Source: DASPSM01 sp963800135
GTDB lineage: Bacteria > Planctomycetota > Planctomycetia > Planctomycetales > Planctomycetaceae
Length of the DNA: 64,000 nt
NCBI GenBank assembly: GCA_963800135.1
Contig: CAWCZR010000003.1
Location: 124,001-188,000 of the forward strand
Direction: 5' to 3'
Shown here: piece by piece, positions 55,065-64,000 of the stretch
Layout: the number at the start of each line of letters is the position of its first letter
Position numbering within the stretch: the stretch's first letter is position 1
The notes under the pieces: generated by a model
The model's input: the letters and a program-made list of their open reading frames with translations, nothing else
Databases searched by the model: none
Told to the model about the DNA's origin: nothing
Translations under genes and position numbers: made by a program

Positions 55065-57113
55065 ATGTCCTCGGGTTTGGACCCGGTGACTCTCCTGGTC
55101 GTGGAAGATGACCCCGTTCTCAGCCAAGTGCTCGGGCAGACCTTGGCCAAGGATGGGTACGTCATCCGCCGCGCCGCCACCTCGGCCGAGGCCGAGCGAG
55201 AAGTCGCCGTACATTCACCTCGGCTCGTTTTGCTCGACACCTGCCTCCGAGAGGGGACGGGTCCGCGACTGGCCGAAGCCATTCGCGCGGAGCACGCCGG
55301 GCTGCCGCTCATCCTGCTGACCGCCGCCTCCCATCCGGCAGGCGAGTTTCCCGGATGGCACGCGGGCCAGGTGTTGAGCAAGTCGACCGACTTGTCCAGC
55401 CTGCGAGAAACGGTCGCAGCGGCCCTCGCCGGCGAGATCGGTTCGCGACCGAAGGCGGAGCAGGCCCCATCGCCCGCGACACCATCAGTCCCCAACATGC
55501 AGTCAGTTCCCACCACCGGGTCAGTCCAAGACGCTGACCCAATCACAACCAAACAACCAGAGCCAGCCTCGAGATTCGGTAAGGAGCCGTCGATGCGTTT
55601 GCGTGATTCCAAAGTTGCGCGATACACGGCAGGAGTGCTCGTCCTGCTGCTTGTCGTCGCCACGATCGGTGCGGCCAACGGCGCACTCAAGCTGCCCGGG
55701 CGAGACAGCGCCGCAGGCTCCGAAGCCGACCCACCCAAGAAGGACGCGGCGGCGGCCATTGAACTGGTGCCGGGCGAACCGCACACCCTCGTTATTCCGG
55801 AGGATGTGCGAACCGCTCTGGGTATCCGCAAGGACGGCGTCGACCAGATCGTGACGGCCGCCAAGCCGACGCGCACGCGTCCGCTGCTGATGCCGGGCAC
55901 CACCATGCTCGACCCGACGCGGCTGATCCCCATCCGGGCACTCTTCGCGCCTTCCCCGTCGTCGGCCCAGGTCGTCGAGATAGGCACGATTGAGGAAGAC
56001 CGACTGAAGACCGGTTCCACCACCAGCCACCGCCGCGAGCTGCGCTCAGGCGATCGCGTGACCAAGGGCAACTTGCTGGCCGTCTTTTACAGCGTCGACG
56101 TCGGCAACAAGAAAAACGATCTCATCGACGCGATCTATCAGCTCAAGCTCGACAGCCAAATCCTCGAGCGGTGGCAGGCCAAGGCGGCCGTCGTGCCCGA
56201 CGTGATGCTGTGGCAACAGAAAAAGGCGGTCGAGGCGGACGTCAATGCCCTCAACCGAGCCGTCAGCACGCTGCGGACGTGGAACATTCCCGAGGCGGAC
56301 ATTCAGGCCGTCCGCGACGAAGCCGAGAAGGTGAAACCCGAGGATGCCGAAAAGCGGCTCAAGCAGCGCGATCGATCCAACTTCGACCGCTGGGCCCGCG
56401 TAGAAATTAAGGCTCCCGACGATGGAGTCATCGTCGAGAGAAACATCACGGCCCACACCGTCGTCTCCGACAACACGCTGAACCTGTTTCAGATCGCCAA
56501 GCTGGACGAAGACGGCGGCGGCCCGCGGTTGTATGTCGTGGCCAACTGCCCCGAGGATGATTTGCCGTCGCTGCAGTCCCTGCCCGAGCGGGCGCGGCGC
56601 TGGACGATCACCACCGTCGGCAGCGAGCCGATGGAAGGCTACATCGACGACATCAGCTACATCATCGACCCGAACGATCACACCGCAAAGGTGAAAGGGC
56701 ACATCGACAACAAGGAAGGCCGGCTCTTGGCCGGAAAGATGATCTCGGCCAAGGTCGAGTTACCGCCGCCGCAGGACGTCGTCGAAGTGCCGACGGACGC
56801 GGTCGCGGATGACGGGCAACAAAGCATCGTTTTCGTGCAGACCGACGCCCAAAAACAGCAATACACAATGCGTCGCGTCGAGCTGGTGGGGCGTTTCGAT
56901 CACAGTCTCTTCGTCCGCAACCGGCCGTTCACCAAGGCCGAAGAGCGGAGCGAGGAAGAAGCGGAGCTGAAAATGCTCCCGAAACGTCCGCTGGCGCCGG
57001 GTGAGCGGATCCTGGGGACGGGGGTCGGCGAGCTCAAGACCGCGCTGCTCGACAAGGAATCGCAACCGCATCCAGAGTCGCAACCGCATCCAGAGCCGAA
57101 ATCAGGTCAGTAA
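55065..57113 (+). CDS. Response-regulator receiver domain joined to an RND efflux adaptor
   Basis: The open frame gives 682 residues. Residues 8-125 are a receiver domain with every key residue: Asp15/Asp16 (VVEDDPV), phosphoacceptor Asp58 (LLDTCL), Thr86 (LLTAA) and Lys106 (LSKS). A Pro/Ser/Gln-rich linker runs from 135 to 175. A transmembrane helix follows at about 187-205 (AGVLVLLLVVATIGAA), then an HlyD/CusB-type adaptor: barrel and lipoyl halves (RSGDRVTKGNLLAVFYSVDV; VEIKAPDDGVIVERNITA) flanking a helical hairpin, and a C-terminal barrel. An internal ATG at 55593 has a strong AAGGAG site at 55581-55586, so two proteins or a fusion are both possible. The RND pump follows. Confidence 0.78.
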   Translation: MSSGLDPVTLLVVEDDPVLSQVLGQTLAKDGYVIRRAATSAEAEREVAVHSPRLVLLDTCLREGTGPRLAEAIRAEHAGLPLILLTAASHPAGEFPGWHAGQVLSKSTDLSSLRETVAAALAGEIGSRPKAEQAPSPATPSVPNMQSVPTTGSVQDADPITTKQPEPASRFGKEPSMRLRDSKVARYTAGVLVLLLVVATIGAANGALKLPGRDSAAGSEADPPKKDAAAAIELVPGEPHTLVIPEDVRTALGIRKDGVDQIVTAAKPTRTRPLLMPGTTMLDPTRLIPIRALFAPSPSSAQVVEIGTIEEDRLKTGSTTSHRRELRSGDRVTKGNLLAVFYSVDVGNKKNDLIDAIYQLKLDSQILERWQAKAAVVPDVMLWQQKKAVEADVNALNRAVSTLRTWNIPEADIQAVRDEAEKVKPEDAEKRLKQRDRSNFDRWARVEIKAPDDGVIVERNITAHTVVSDNTLNLFQIAKLDEDGGGPRLYVVANCPEDDLPSLQSLPERARRWTITTVGSEPMEGYIDDISYIIDPNDHTAKVKGHIDNKEGRLLAGKMISAKVELPPPQDVVEVPTDAVADDGQQSIVFVQTDAQKQQYTMRRVELVGRFDHSLFVRNRPFTKAEERSEEEAELKMLPKRPLAPGERILGTGVGELKTALLDKESQPHPESQPHPEPKSGQ

Positions 57114-57291
57114 CGCACGAAGCAGGACGGGCGCGAGCCGACGGAATTTTCGCTTCGCATCCTGCGTCTGGCAGGTTTGCACCGCCCACCGACGCAAGAC
57201 GCTCGCGCCGTTTGAAACATTTGACGCGTCAGACACGCGTCATCTGGAACCTTGAGGCGGCGCACGCTGGCCGTTTGGAAACCGAACGCTC

Positions 57292-60200
57292 ATGGTCCGC
57301 AAAGTCATTGAGTGGGCACTTGCTAACCCGCTCCTCGTTGTGCTCTTGGCCGTCGGCTTGGCCTTCGTCGGCACGTACTCGTTCCTCAACGTGAACGTCG
57401 AGGCGTATCCCGATCCCGCGCCGGCCATCATCGAGGTCTTCGCCCAGTTTCCCGGTGCGTCGGCTGAGGAAATCGAACGCCAGGTCACCGTCCCGCTCGA
57501 AGTGACGTTCGCGGGCATGCCGGGCCTCAGTGCGATCCGCAGCAAGTCGCTCTTCGGTCTGGCCGACTTGAAGATGAGCTGGAACTACGGCAGCCGCTAC
57601 ACTTACGAAGCCGGCCGGCAAGAAGTCATCAATCGCCTGGCCACACTCTCGCAGCCGCTGCCGGCCGGGGTCACGCCCCAGATTTCGCCCGAGTCGCCCA
57701 CGGGCGAGATCTATCGCTACGTGCTGAACGTGCCCCGCGATTCGTCGGGGCATGACGTGTACACGCTCAACGATCTGAAGGCACTGCAGGATTGGGTGCT
57801 CGAGCGCGAATTTCGCACCGTGCCCCGCATCGTCGACGTGTGCGGTTGGGGAGGCACCGTCCGGCGCTACGAGGTGCAGCCCGATCCGGATCGTCTCCGC
57901 AAATTCGGGATCACGCTCGCGCAGCTGCAGAACGCCATCCAGAACAGCAACGCCACCGTCGGCGGCGACTACGTGAACCAGGGACAGGTGGCGATGACCG
58001 TCCGCAGTGTCGGTCTCTTCGGCGGCGGGGCCGACCCGACAGTCAAGGTGCTGGGGCTGTCCGATCCCAAGCAGGCATCCTCGATCCTTCGCGACGAGGA
58101 GAAGCGTCGCATCAAGGACATCCGTGCGCTGGTCGTCACTTCAGTCAACAACCAGCCGGTCCGCGTCGAAGACCTTGTGGAAGGGGGCCGCGCTTCGGAC
58201 GGCGATCTGGGGCAGCAGGGCGTTGTCGTCAGTCACCAAACGCGCCTCGGACGCATCGGCTATTGGAAGGCCGACAAGGACCGGCCGCCGCATTCCAAGC
58301 AAACACTGGCCCAGATCGGTCACGACGAACCCGACGTCGTCGAGTGCATCGTGCTGATGCGGAAGAACGAGGAAACTCGCCCCGCGCTCAAGGACGTCAG
58401 AGCGAAGGTCGCCGAGCTGAACGGTCCCGATGCCGGGCGAATGCTGCCGGGCGTGAAGATCGAGCCCTACTACGACCGCAGCGACCTCCTGGCGATCACC
58501 ACCGAGACCGTGCGGGAAAACCTGCTGGTTGGCATGGCCCTCGTCACGATCATCCTGCTGATGTTTTTGAGCAACGTCCGCAGTGCGCTCATCGTGGCGA
58601 TCAACATTCCGCTGGCCCTGTGCTTCGCCTTCACCGTGCTCTTCATGCGGGGCAAGTCGGCGAACCTGCTCTCGATCGGGGCGGTGGACTTCGGCATCAT
58701 CGTCGACTCGTCCGTGATCATGGTCGAGAACATTTATCGCCACCTCAGCTCGGGCGAATATGCCGAGCTGACGCTCAAGCAGCGGATCCTCAAGGCCACG
58801 CACGAGGTCGAGCGGGCGTTGTTCTTCACCACGGCCATCATGGTCTGCGCCTTCGTGCCGCTGTTCACCATGAAGGGGCCGGAAGGACAGATTTTCGGGC
58901 CGATGGCCGACACGTACGCCTTCGCTTTGGCAGGCGCCCTGATCCTGGCCCTGACCGTCGCCCCCGTGCTGTGCTTGCTCTCCTTCAAGAATCTGCAGCC
59001 CACGCCGGACAACTGGCTGGTGCGGAAGATGAAGGAAGGCTACCTGCGAAATCTGCGAGTCTGCCTGCAATACCGCTGGGGGACCGTCGGCATCATGTCG
59101 GCTCTCACGGTCGGGACGTTGATGATGCTCCCGTTCCTGGGCCGCGAGTTCATGCCGGCGCTCGAAGAAGGCAACTTGTGGATCCGGGGCACGGCCCCGC
59201 TCAACACGTCGCTGGAGCGGCACACCGAGATTTCACATCGGGCCCGCGCCATCATGGCGACCTACCCCGAGGTCGAATCGATCGTCAACCAACTCGGCCG
59301 CCCGGACGACGCCACCGATACCGACGGCTACTACAACAGCGAGTATTTCGTGCCGCTGCGGCCCGAAAAAGAATGGCCGCTGGTCGCCGACCGCACCGGT
59401 TGGGAAAAGTGGCTCTTCGGACCGAAGCGGGCCCGCACGAAAGACGAAATCGTCGATGCCATGAATGCCGAGCTCGAAGCCAAGCTCCCCGGCATCTCCT
59501 GGAACTTCTCGCAAAATATTCGCGATAACGTGATGGAAGCCCTCTCGGGCATCAAGGGAGACAACTCGGTCAAGATCATCGGCCCCGATCTGGACAAGCT
59601 CGAGACGCTGGCCGAAAAGACCAAAAACCAGCTGCAGCAGGTCCCCGGCATCGAGAACGTGGGCATCTTCCACATTCGCGGCCAGTCGCACTTCGAGTTC
59701 CGCGTCGATCCCGAGAAATGCCAGCGGTGGGGCGTGCAGACGGCCGACGTCAACAACGTGGTGACGAGCGCGCTCGGCGGCAAGGCGCTCTCCAGCATGG
59801 TGGAAGGCGAAAAGCTCTTCGACATTTCGGTCCGCTGGCCCAAGCGTTTGCGCAGCAGCGAAACGGACATCCTCGATATCCCCGTCGACATCGGCAACAA
59901 CAGCGTGGTTCAGAATCAGGGCGCGGGCGTGATCCCCAGCGCCATCGGACACGGCACGGCCGCTCCGTCCAACGTCGGGGCGCTCGCCAACACGGGCAAC
60001 ATCATCAGCAACACACCCCGCTTGCGACTGCGCGACCTGGTCACGCCGGTGGGAGAGGACGGAGCCCCCGATGTCGACGGCCACTTCACACGGCCGGGCG
60101 CGTCGATGATCTATCGCGAGCAGGGGAAGCGGCTGATCGCGATCAAGTTCAGCGTCCGCGGCCGCGACCTGGCCGGCGCCGTCGCCGAGGCCCAGGAACG

Positions 60201-60792
60201 CACCAAGGACATCTTCAAAGCCCCCTACCGCGCGGTCTGGAGCGGCGAATTCGAGGAAATGCAGGACGCCGAGGCGCGGCTGATGATCATCGTCCCGCTT
60301 TCGCTGACGATGATCTTCATCCTGCTCTACATGGCGTTTCGCAACGTGCTCGACTCGATCATGGTCTTCTCCAACGTCGTCGCGCTGTCGCTGGGCGGCG
60401 TGTGGGCCCTCTTGCTGACGGGGACGAACTTCAACATCTCGGCGGCCGTCGGCTTCATTTCGATCTTCGGCGTGGCAATTATGGACGGCCTGTTGCTGAT
60501 TTCGTATTTCAATCAGCTGCGCTTCCAGGGATTGCCGCTCGAAGAGGCGATCTTGCAGGGGGCCGAGAAACGGGTCCGCCCCGTGATGATGACGGCGCTC
60601 ACCGCCATCTTCGGGCTCTTGCCCGCCGCCCTCTCAACCAAGATCGGCTCGCAGACTCAGCGGCCGCTTGCCATCGTGGTGGTCGGCGGCATGATCAGCA
60701 CGCTCTTTTTGACCCGCTACCTGATGCCCGTGCTCTACACCTTCTATGGCCACCGGGAACCTTCCGCGGCGTCAGCACACATGGCGCACTGA
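57292..60792 (+). CDS. Heavy-metal-type RND efflux pump (CusA/CzcA family)
   Basis: A 1166-residue inner-membrane proton antiporter, full length and unbroken. The first helix (LANPLLVVLLAVGLAFVGTY) is followed by VNVEAYPDPAPAIIEVFAQF, then PGASAEEIERQVTVPLE. The family signature in the fourth helix, VDFGIIVDSSVIMVENIYRH (about residue 465), carries the Asp/Glu of the proton relay as in heavy-metal RND pumps. Porter domains and the second helix bundle (LTMIFILLYMAFRNVLDS; GVAIMDGLLLISYFN) follow. It lies 178 bases after the adaptor gene. The metal substrate cannot be read from sequence. Confidence 0.93.
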   Translation: MVRKVIEWALANPLLVVLLAVGLAFVGTYSFLNVNVEAYPDPAPAIIEVFAQFPGASAEEIERQVTVPLEVTFAGMPGLSAIRSKSLFGLADLKMSWNYGSRYTYEAGRQEVINRLATLSQPLPAGVTPQISPESPTGEIYRYVLNVPRDSSGHDVYTLNDLKALQDWVLEREFRTVPRIVDVCGWGGTVRRYEVQPDPDRLRKFGITLAQLQNAIQNSNATVGGDYVNQGQVAMTVRSVGLFGGGADPTVKVLGLSDPKQASSILRDEEKRRIKDIRALVVTSVNNQPVRVEDLVEGGRASDGDLGQQGVVVSHQTRLGRIGYWKADKDRPPHSKQTLAQIGHDEPDVVECIVLMRKNEETRPALKDVRAKVAELNGPDAGRMLPGVKIEPYYDRSDLLAITTETVRENLLVGMALVTIILLMFLSNVRSALIVAINIPLALCFAFTVLFMRGKSANLLSIGAVDFGIIVDSSVIMVENIYRHLSSGEYAELTLKQRILKATHEVERALFFTTAIMVCAFVPLFTMKGPEGQIFGPMADTYAFALAGALILALTVAPVLCLLSFKNLQPTPDNWLVRKMKEGYLRNLRVCLQYRWGTVGIMSALTVGTLMMLPFLGREFMPALEEGNLWIRGTAPLNTSLERHTEISHRARAIMATYPEVESIVNQLGRPDDATDTDGYYNSEYFVPLRPEKEWPLVADRTGWEKWLFGPKRARTKDEIVDAMNAELEAKLPGISWNFSQNIRDNVMEALSGIKGDNSVKIIGPDLDKLETLAEKTKNQLQQVPGIENVGIFHIRGQSHFEFRVDPEKCQRWGVQTADVNNVVTSALGGKALSSMVEGEKLFDISVRWPKRLRSSETDILDIPVDIGNNSVVQNQGAGVIPSAIGHGTAAPSNVGALANTGNIISNTPRLRLRDLVTPVGEDGAPDVDGHFTRPGASMIYREQGKRLIAIKFSVRGRDLAGAVAEAQERTKDIFKAPYRAVWSGEFEEMQDAEARLMIIVPLSLTMIFILLYMAFRNVLDSIMVFSNVVALSLGGVWALLLTGTNFNISAAVGFISIFGVAIMDGLLLISYFNQLRFQGLPLEEAILQGAEKRVRPVMMTALTAIFGLLPAALSTKIGSQTQRPLAIVVVGGMISTLFLTRYLMPVLYTFYGHREPSAASAHMAH

Positions 60793-60813
60793 GTGACGTG
60801 TGTGCCAAACGCC

Positions 60814-60845
60814 CGGCGAGCCGCCGGCGTCAGCTGGCGGGTGTT
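60814..60845. repeat. Half-site of repeat family B
   Basis: CGGCGAGCCGCCGGCGTCAG, then CTGGCGGGTGTTT, closely similar to 38801-38832. It lies just after the RND pump stop codon, between convergent genes. Confidence 0.5.
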
Positions 60846-60874
60846 TCGCGTCTGGCGGGTCGCGTGCTGTCGTC

Positions 60875-61630
60875 TCAGCCGAACAACTTCACCGACGTGT
60901 GGTAATCGATCAGCGGCGCTTTGATGCGGCCGCCGGCGAGCTTTTCGCCCTCCGGGTTGAGATACACGCGGCCCGTCGGCACGCCGAGGCCCGGAGTCAC
61001 GTTGAGCACGTGAATGTTGAAGATGAACGCCGGCTCGGTCAGCGCCTCGAACCAGTGGACGTTGTTCTTCTTGTCCGAAATCGTCGAGCACTCGCCGGGC
61101 GAAAACTTGCGGTCGATCGTCGGCTTGATGATGTAGGCGTCCGGCAAGTCTTCCAAGCGGTCGTAGTGCCGGCCCCGCAAGTCCCCTTTGAGGATCAGGA
61201 AGGCGGTCGCCATGTTGTTGTGCCCGTGCGGCACCACCGAGCGACCCCTCTTGAGCCCGAAGATCTGCTTGCCGAACACATATTGCGTTGGCAGCCCCTC
61301 GACCTTGGGGAATTTGAACGACAGGCTCAGCGCCCCCCGGTCGACGAGCTTGATGTTTTTGGTCAACCGGTCGAAGTCGATCAGCTGAAGCAGATCGGGC
61401 AAATTCACCTGGCTGAACAGCTTTTCAACCTGGTTCTGCCACTCCACCTGCGGCAGCTTTTGTCCCTGCACCTCTTGCCCCAGCGCGTTCACGCCGGCCA
61501 GCCACTCCACCGTCTGCGGCCGCACGCCCGACGCGAAGGCGTCATGGGCAAACAGCGTCTCGAGCAACGAGTAGGTCAACAGCGAACCGAGTGCCTGCTG
61601 GGAAAACTCACGCCGAGAGATGGGTTGCAT
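60875..61630 (-). CDS. Tat-exported cupin-like protein
   Basis: A 251-residue protein from the ATG at 61630 (MQPISRREFSQQALGSLL). The SRREF motif and the following hydrophobic stretch form a twin-arginine signal. The body is helical to about residue 85. It then has a cupin core: VVPHGHNNMATAFLILKGDL and GRHYDRLED, then GECSTISDKKNNVHWFEAL, with His positions that could bind a metal. It ends IKAPLIDYHTSVKLFG. Cysteine-dioxygenase-like cupins share this layout, but the substrate is not evident. Confidence 0.75.
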   Translation of the reverse strand: MQPISRREFSQQALGSLLTYSLLETLFAHDAFASGVRPQTVEWLAGVNALGQEVQGQKLPQVEWQNQVEKLFSQVNLPDLLQLIDFDRLTKNIKLVDRGALSLSFKFPKVEGLPTQYVFGKQIFGLKRGRSVVPHGHNNMATAFLILKGDLRGRHYDRLEDLPDAYIIKPTIDRKFSPGECSTISDKKNNVHWFEALTEPAFIFNIHVLNVTPGLGVPTGRVYLNPEGEKLAGGRIKAPLIDYHTSVKLFG

Positions 61631-61752
61631 GCAAAGATCCTCCTGCACCATTCAACTGTAATGACCGTGTTGCGCCAAGGGCCTGATAGACTTTGGTACT
61701 CGACGCAGGAGCTGCGTCAAAAGGGAGGTCCCGTGCACAGGGGATCGCGGCG

Positions 61753-62141
61753 ATGAAAAAATCGGCAAGCCCATCCCAGTTCACGCCCGCGGGCTGGCAC
61801 ACGGTCACGCCGCGAATCGTCGCTCGCGACGCAAAGGAGCTTGTGGGATTTCTCCGCAAAGTGTTCCACGCGACCGGTCGGTATCGCCAAAACATTCCCA
61901 CCGAACTGCGAGTCGGCGACTCGATCGTGATGGTCAGTGAAGCCGGAGTCCGAAAACCGTCGCCCGCGTTTCTCTACGTTTATGTGAGCGACGTCGATAC
62001 AACGTTTCGCGCGCGCTCAAGGCAGGTGCCGAGGTGATCGAAGAGCCTTTGGACACGCCATACGGCGATCGGCGCTGCATGGTCGAGGACCAATGGCGCA
62101 ACACGTGGCAGATTGCGACGCGGCTCGGGAAGCGCAGCTAG
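61753..62141 (+). CDS. VOC-family (glyoxalase/bleomycin-resistance fold) protein (frameshifted)
   Basis: From the ATG at 61753: TPAGWHTVTPRIVARDAKEL, FLRKVFHATGRY, VGDSIVMVSEAG and FLYVYVSDVDTTFR. Near 62009 one G is missing; the first frame stops at 62037, and the sense resumes as ALKAGAEVIEEPLDTPYGD, then RRCMVEDQWRNTWQIATRL to a TAG at 62139-62141, giving 129 residues. The paired beta-alpha-beta modules and the terminal Asp-x-x-Gly-Asp-Arg pattern match small VOC proteins of the PhnB-like type. Substrate unknown. Confidence 0.78.
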
Positions 62142-62224
62142 CAATCAACAACCGGCGACGATCCGACACTATCACCCGGCGCAACGCTTGTGCCGCCCCG
62201 TTGCAGCCACGTTACACTTGGTAC

Positions 62225-64000
62225 ATGCCAATTCAAGATTACCGTCGCGTCGTTCGCACGATGGTCGCGAGCGCGATCCTCTGCTTTCCGATCGCTCTCG
62301 CCGCTCAAACCGGGAGCATTCACGAACCCGTGCGTTACATCGGCGAAGCCCGCGCCTTTCCGCCCGCGCACGACGGTCAGTTGCGGCCAGCCGTCGGTGT
62401 GGAGACCGTCCAGGTCCTGCGGGCCAACCGCACTCACCCCGAAGCCGCCGACAAGTTTGGCTGGACCTACAACCACGCGCCGATGATCGCCTATTGGCAC
62501 GGCCGCTTTTACATCGAGTACCTGAGCAACCCGGTCGGCGAGCACATCGCTCCGGGGCAGACGTTCCTCTCGACGTCCGTGGACGGTCGCCGCTGGGATC
62601 CGCCGCAGGTCGTCTTTCCAATTTACAAACTGCTGCCGCCCGACCCGCCGGGAACGGCGATGATGCATCAGCGGATGGGTTTCTACATCGCCCCCGATCA
62701 GCGGCTGCTGGCGATGGCCTTTTACGGGCACGCTCCCGATCCGTTCGGCCCCGGCGGAATCGGCCGCGTCGTCCGCGAGATCCACAAGGATGGCAGCTTC
62801 GGCCCGATCTACTTTTTGCGTTACAACACGCGGTCGGGATGGGGCGAGCGCAACACGGGATTTCCCTATTACAAAACCGCGCCCGACGCGGGCTTCATCC
62901 AAGCCTGCGACGCATTCCTCAACAACCGGCTGATGCGCGAGCAGTTCTGGGAAGAAGAGGAGTTGTTCGAGGGCGATTTCTTTTCGGTGAAGTCGCACGG
63001 CACCCAGGAGGCGTTTAACTGGTTTCACCGCAAGGACGGCAAGGTGGTGGGACTGTGGAAGTGGTCGATGGCCGCTCTCTCGGACGACGAGGGCAAGACC
63101 TGGTCGCCTCCGGTCAAATGCCCCACGCTGCAGATGACCGGCGCGAAAATCTCCGGGCGCAGAACGAGCGACGGCCGCTACGCCCTCGTCTACACCTCAA
63201 ATATCGACGATGACCATCGCTGGCCGCTGGTGGTGGTGACGGGCGACGACGGCGTGTTCTTCGGCCACATGCTCTGCGTGCACTGCGAAGTGCCGCCCCG
63301 CCGCTTTGCCGGCCGCTACAAGGACTTCGGCCCGCAATACAACCGCATGGTCGAAGAAGGGAACGGCCAGACCCCCGGCCCCGACCAGTGGGTGACTTAC
63401 AGCGTGAATAAGGAAGACATCTGGGTTAGCCGCATCCCGGTCCCGGTGCGAGGCCGCGTCAGTGGCCCGATCCACGACACGTTCGACGAACTCGCAGTCG
63501 GCGGCCCGGTGGCGAACTGGAACACCTACAGCCCCAAGTGGGCACCCGTCGCGATTGCCGCCTTTCCCAGCACGACCAACAAAAGCCTCGAGCTCCAGGA
63601 CCGCGACCCCTACGACTACGCCCGCGCGGTGCGTGTCTTTCCAGAAACGAAGGCAGTGACCGTCCACTTCCGCGTGCAGGCTGAACAAAATCGGAACGGC
63701 ACGCTGGAAATCGAGCTCACCGATCACGTCGGCTACCGGCCCATTCGCTTGATCTTCGCCGCCGACGGCAAGATCCGGATCGAGAACGGAGGCGACACAT
63801 CCGCGCTCGCCAAGTACGAGCCGGGCAAGTGGTACGAGATTGCGCTCAAAGTCGACGTCGGGCGGCAAACCTTCGACGTCTCGCTCGACGGCAAGCCAGT
63901 CGCCGCGGCCGCCAAGTTCGCGGAGTACGCCAAAAGCGTCGAGCGACTTTCGTTTCGCACGGGCCCTTACCGCACCGAGCCGACGATTCGGACCTCGGCG
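62225..64000 (+). CDS. Secreted sialidase-like (BNR) protein, 3' end outside window
   Basis: The frame is open from the ATG at 62225 to the last base (592 codons), so the end is missing. A signal peptide (MVASAILCFPIALAAQ) is followed by a propeller-type domain with BNR/Asp-box character: WTYNHAPMIAYWHGRFYIEY, LSTSVDGRRWDPPQVVFP and ALSDDEGKTWSPPVK. From about residue 430 there is a jelly-roll domain (FDELAVGGPVANW; EPGKWYEIALKVDVGRQTF; FDVSLDGKPV). It looks like planctomycete exo-alpha-sialidase-type proteins. The glycan target is unknown, and I cannot confirm a catalytic Tyr/Glu pair. Confidence 0.78.
   Translation, partial: MPIQDYRRVVRTMVASAILCFPIALAAQTGSIHEPVRYIGEARAFPPAHDGQLRPAVGVETVQVLRANRTHPEAADKFGWTYNHAPMIAYWHGRFYIEYLSNPVGEHIAPGQTFLSTSVDGRRWDPPQVVFPIYKLLPPDPPGTAMMHQRMGFYIAPDQRLLAMAFYGHAPDPFGPGGIGRVVREIHKDGSFGPIYFLRYNTRSGWGERNTGFPYYKTAPDAGFIQACDAFLNNRLMREQFWEEEELFEGDFFSVKSHGTQEAFNWFHRKDGKVVGLWKWSMAALSDDEGKTWSPPVKCPTLQMTGAKISGRRTSDGRYALVYTSNIDDDHRWPLVVVTGDDGVFFGHMLCVHCEVPPRRFAGRYKDFGPQYNRMVEEGNGQTPGPDQWVTYSVNKEDIWVSRIPVPVRGRVSGPIHDTFDELAVGGPVANWNTYSPKWAPVAIAAFPSTTNKSLELQDRDPYDYARAVRVFPETKAVTVHFRVQAEQNRNGTLEIELTDHVGYRPIRLIFAADGKIRIENGGDTSALAKYEPGKWYEIALKVDVGRQTFDVSLDGKPVAAAAKFAEYAKSVERLSFRTGPYRTEPTIRTSA

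Noticed and set aside
62138..63028. 296-residue minus-strand frame opposite the sialidase-like gene
   Set aside because: The plus strand from 62225 encodes a continuous signal peptide and BNR-type domain; the antisense frame is compositionally biased.

Overview
This window is GC-rich bacterial DNA that looks like a planctomycete (Pirellulales-like) chromosome. No 16S gene or other decisive marker is present. The evidence is the mix of families: a type II secretion operon ordered E-F-G-H-I-J-K-L-M with actin-like/PilM-type L and PilO-type M subunits, an extracellular beta-helix protein with a planctomycete-style N-terminal LESRLLLA motif, a Ser/Thr kinase cluster with an ECF sigma factor, PQQ-type and YVTN beta-propeller proteins, a redoxin/cytochrome c/copper-monooxygenase fusion, and HpnH for hopanoid synthesis.

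Layout. 1-10.5 kb: type II secretion operon (gspE is cut by the window edge). 10.5-14.1 kb, minus strand: a 32-residue very basic microprotein, adk, a PQQ-like propeller protein and a tRNA-dihydrouridine synthase. 14.5-16.7 kb: a large secreted redox fusion protein. 16.7-18.6 kb: a small accessory patch with two unrecognised genes, long palindromic repeats and a displaced copy of the 3' end of a YjbQ-family gene. 18.6-21.3 kb: a zinc-ribbon membrane protein. 21.6-29.7 kb, all plus strand: site-2 protease, membrane-anchored coiled coil, FHA protein, PLDc_N membrane protein, Ser/Thr kinase with DVG in place of DFG, a second membrane/coiled-coil protein, and an ECF sigma factor. I infer an envelope signalling module. 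29.7-30.5 kb: non-coding, with seven exact copies of GGGACGGGA. 30.5-34.3 kb: beta-helix protein and membrane acyltransferase. 34.4-41.0 kb: housekeeping genes (thiL, HtrA-like protease, TPR protein, acyl-CoA dehydrogenase-like protein, pyrK, pseudouridine synthase). 41.6-47.4 kb: secreted Cys-rich protein, hpnH, a small membrane protein, modB, modA and larB. 47.8-60.8 kb: heavy-metal-type RND efflux parts (outer-membrane lipoprotein, adaptor with an N-terminal response-regulator receiver domain, pump), interleaved with an outer-membrane barrel protein and two YVTN propeller proteins. 60.9-64 kb: Tat-exported cupin, VOC-family protein and the start of a sialidase-like protein.

About eleven apparent single-base indels interrupt otherwise well-preserved genes (near 9964, 16025, 17102, 27203, 33298, 40140, 41922, 46677, 46954, 49200 and 62009). 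Reading frames resume cleanly on both sides and codon use does not decay, so I treat most of them as assembly errors and give reconstructed gene spans. I found no insertion sequence, CRISPR array, rRNA or tRNA.
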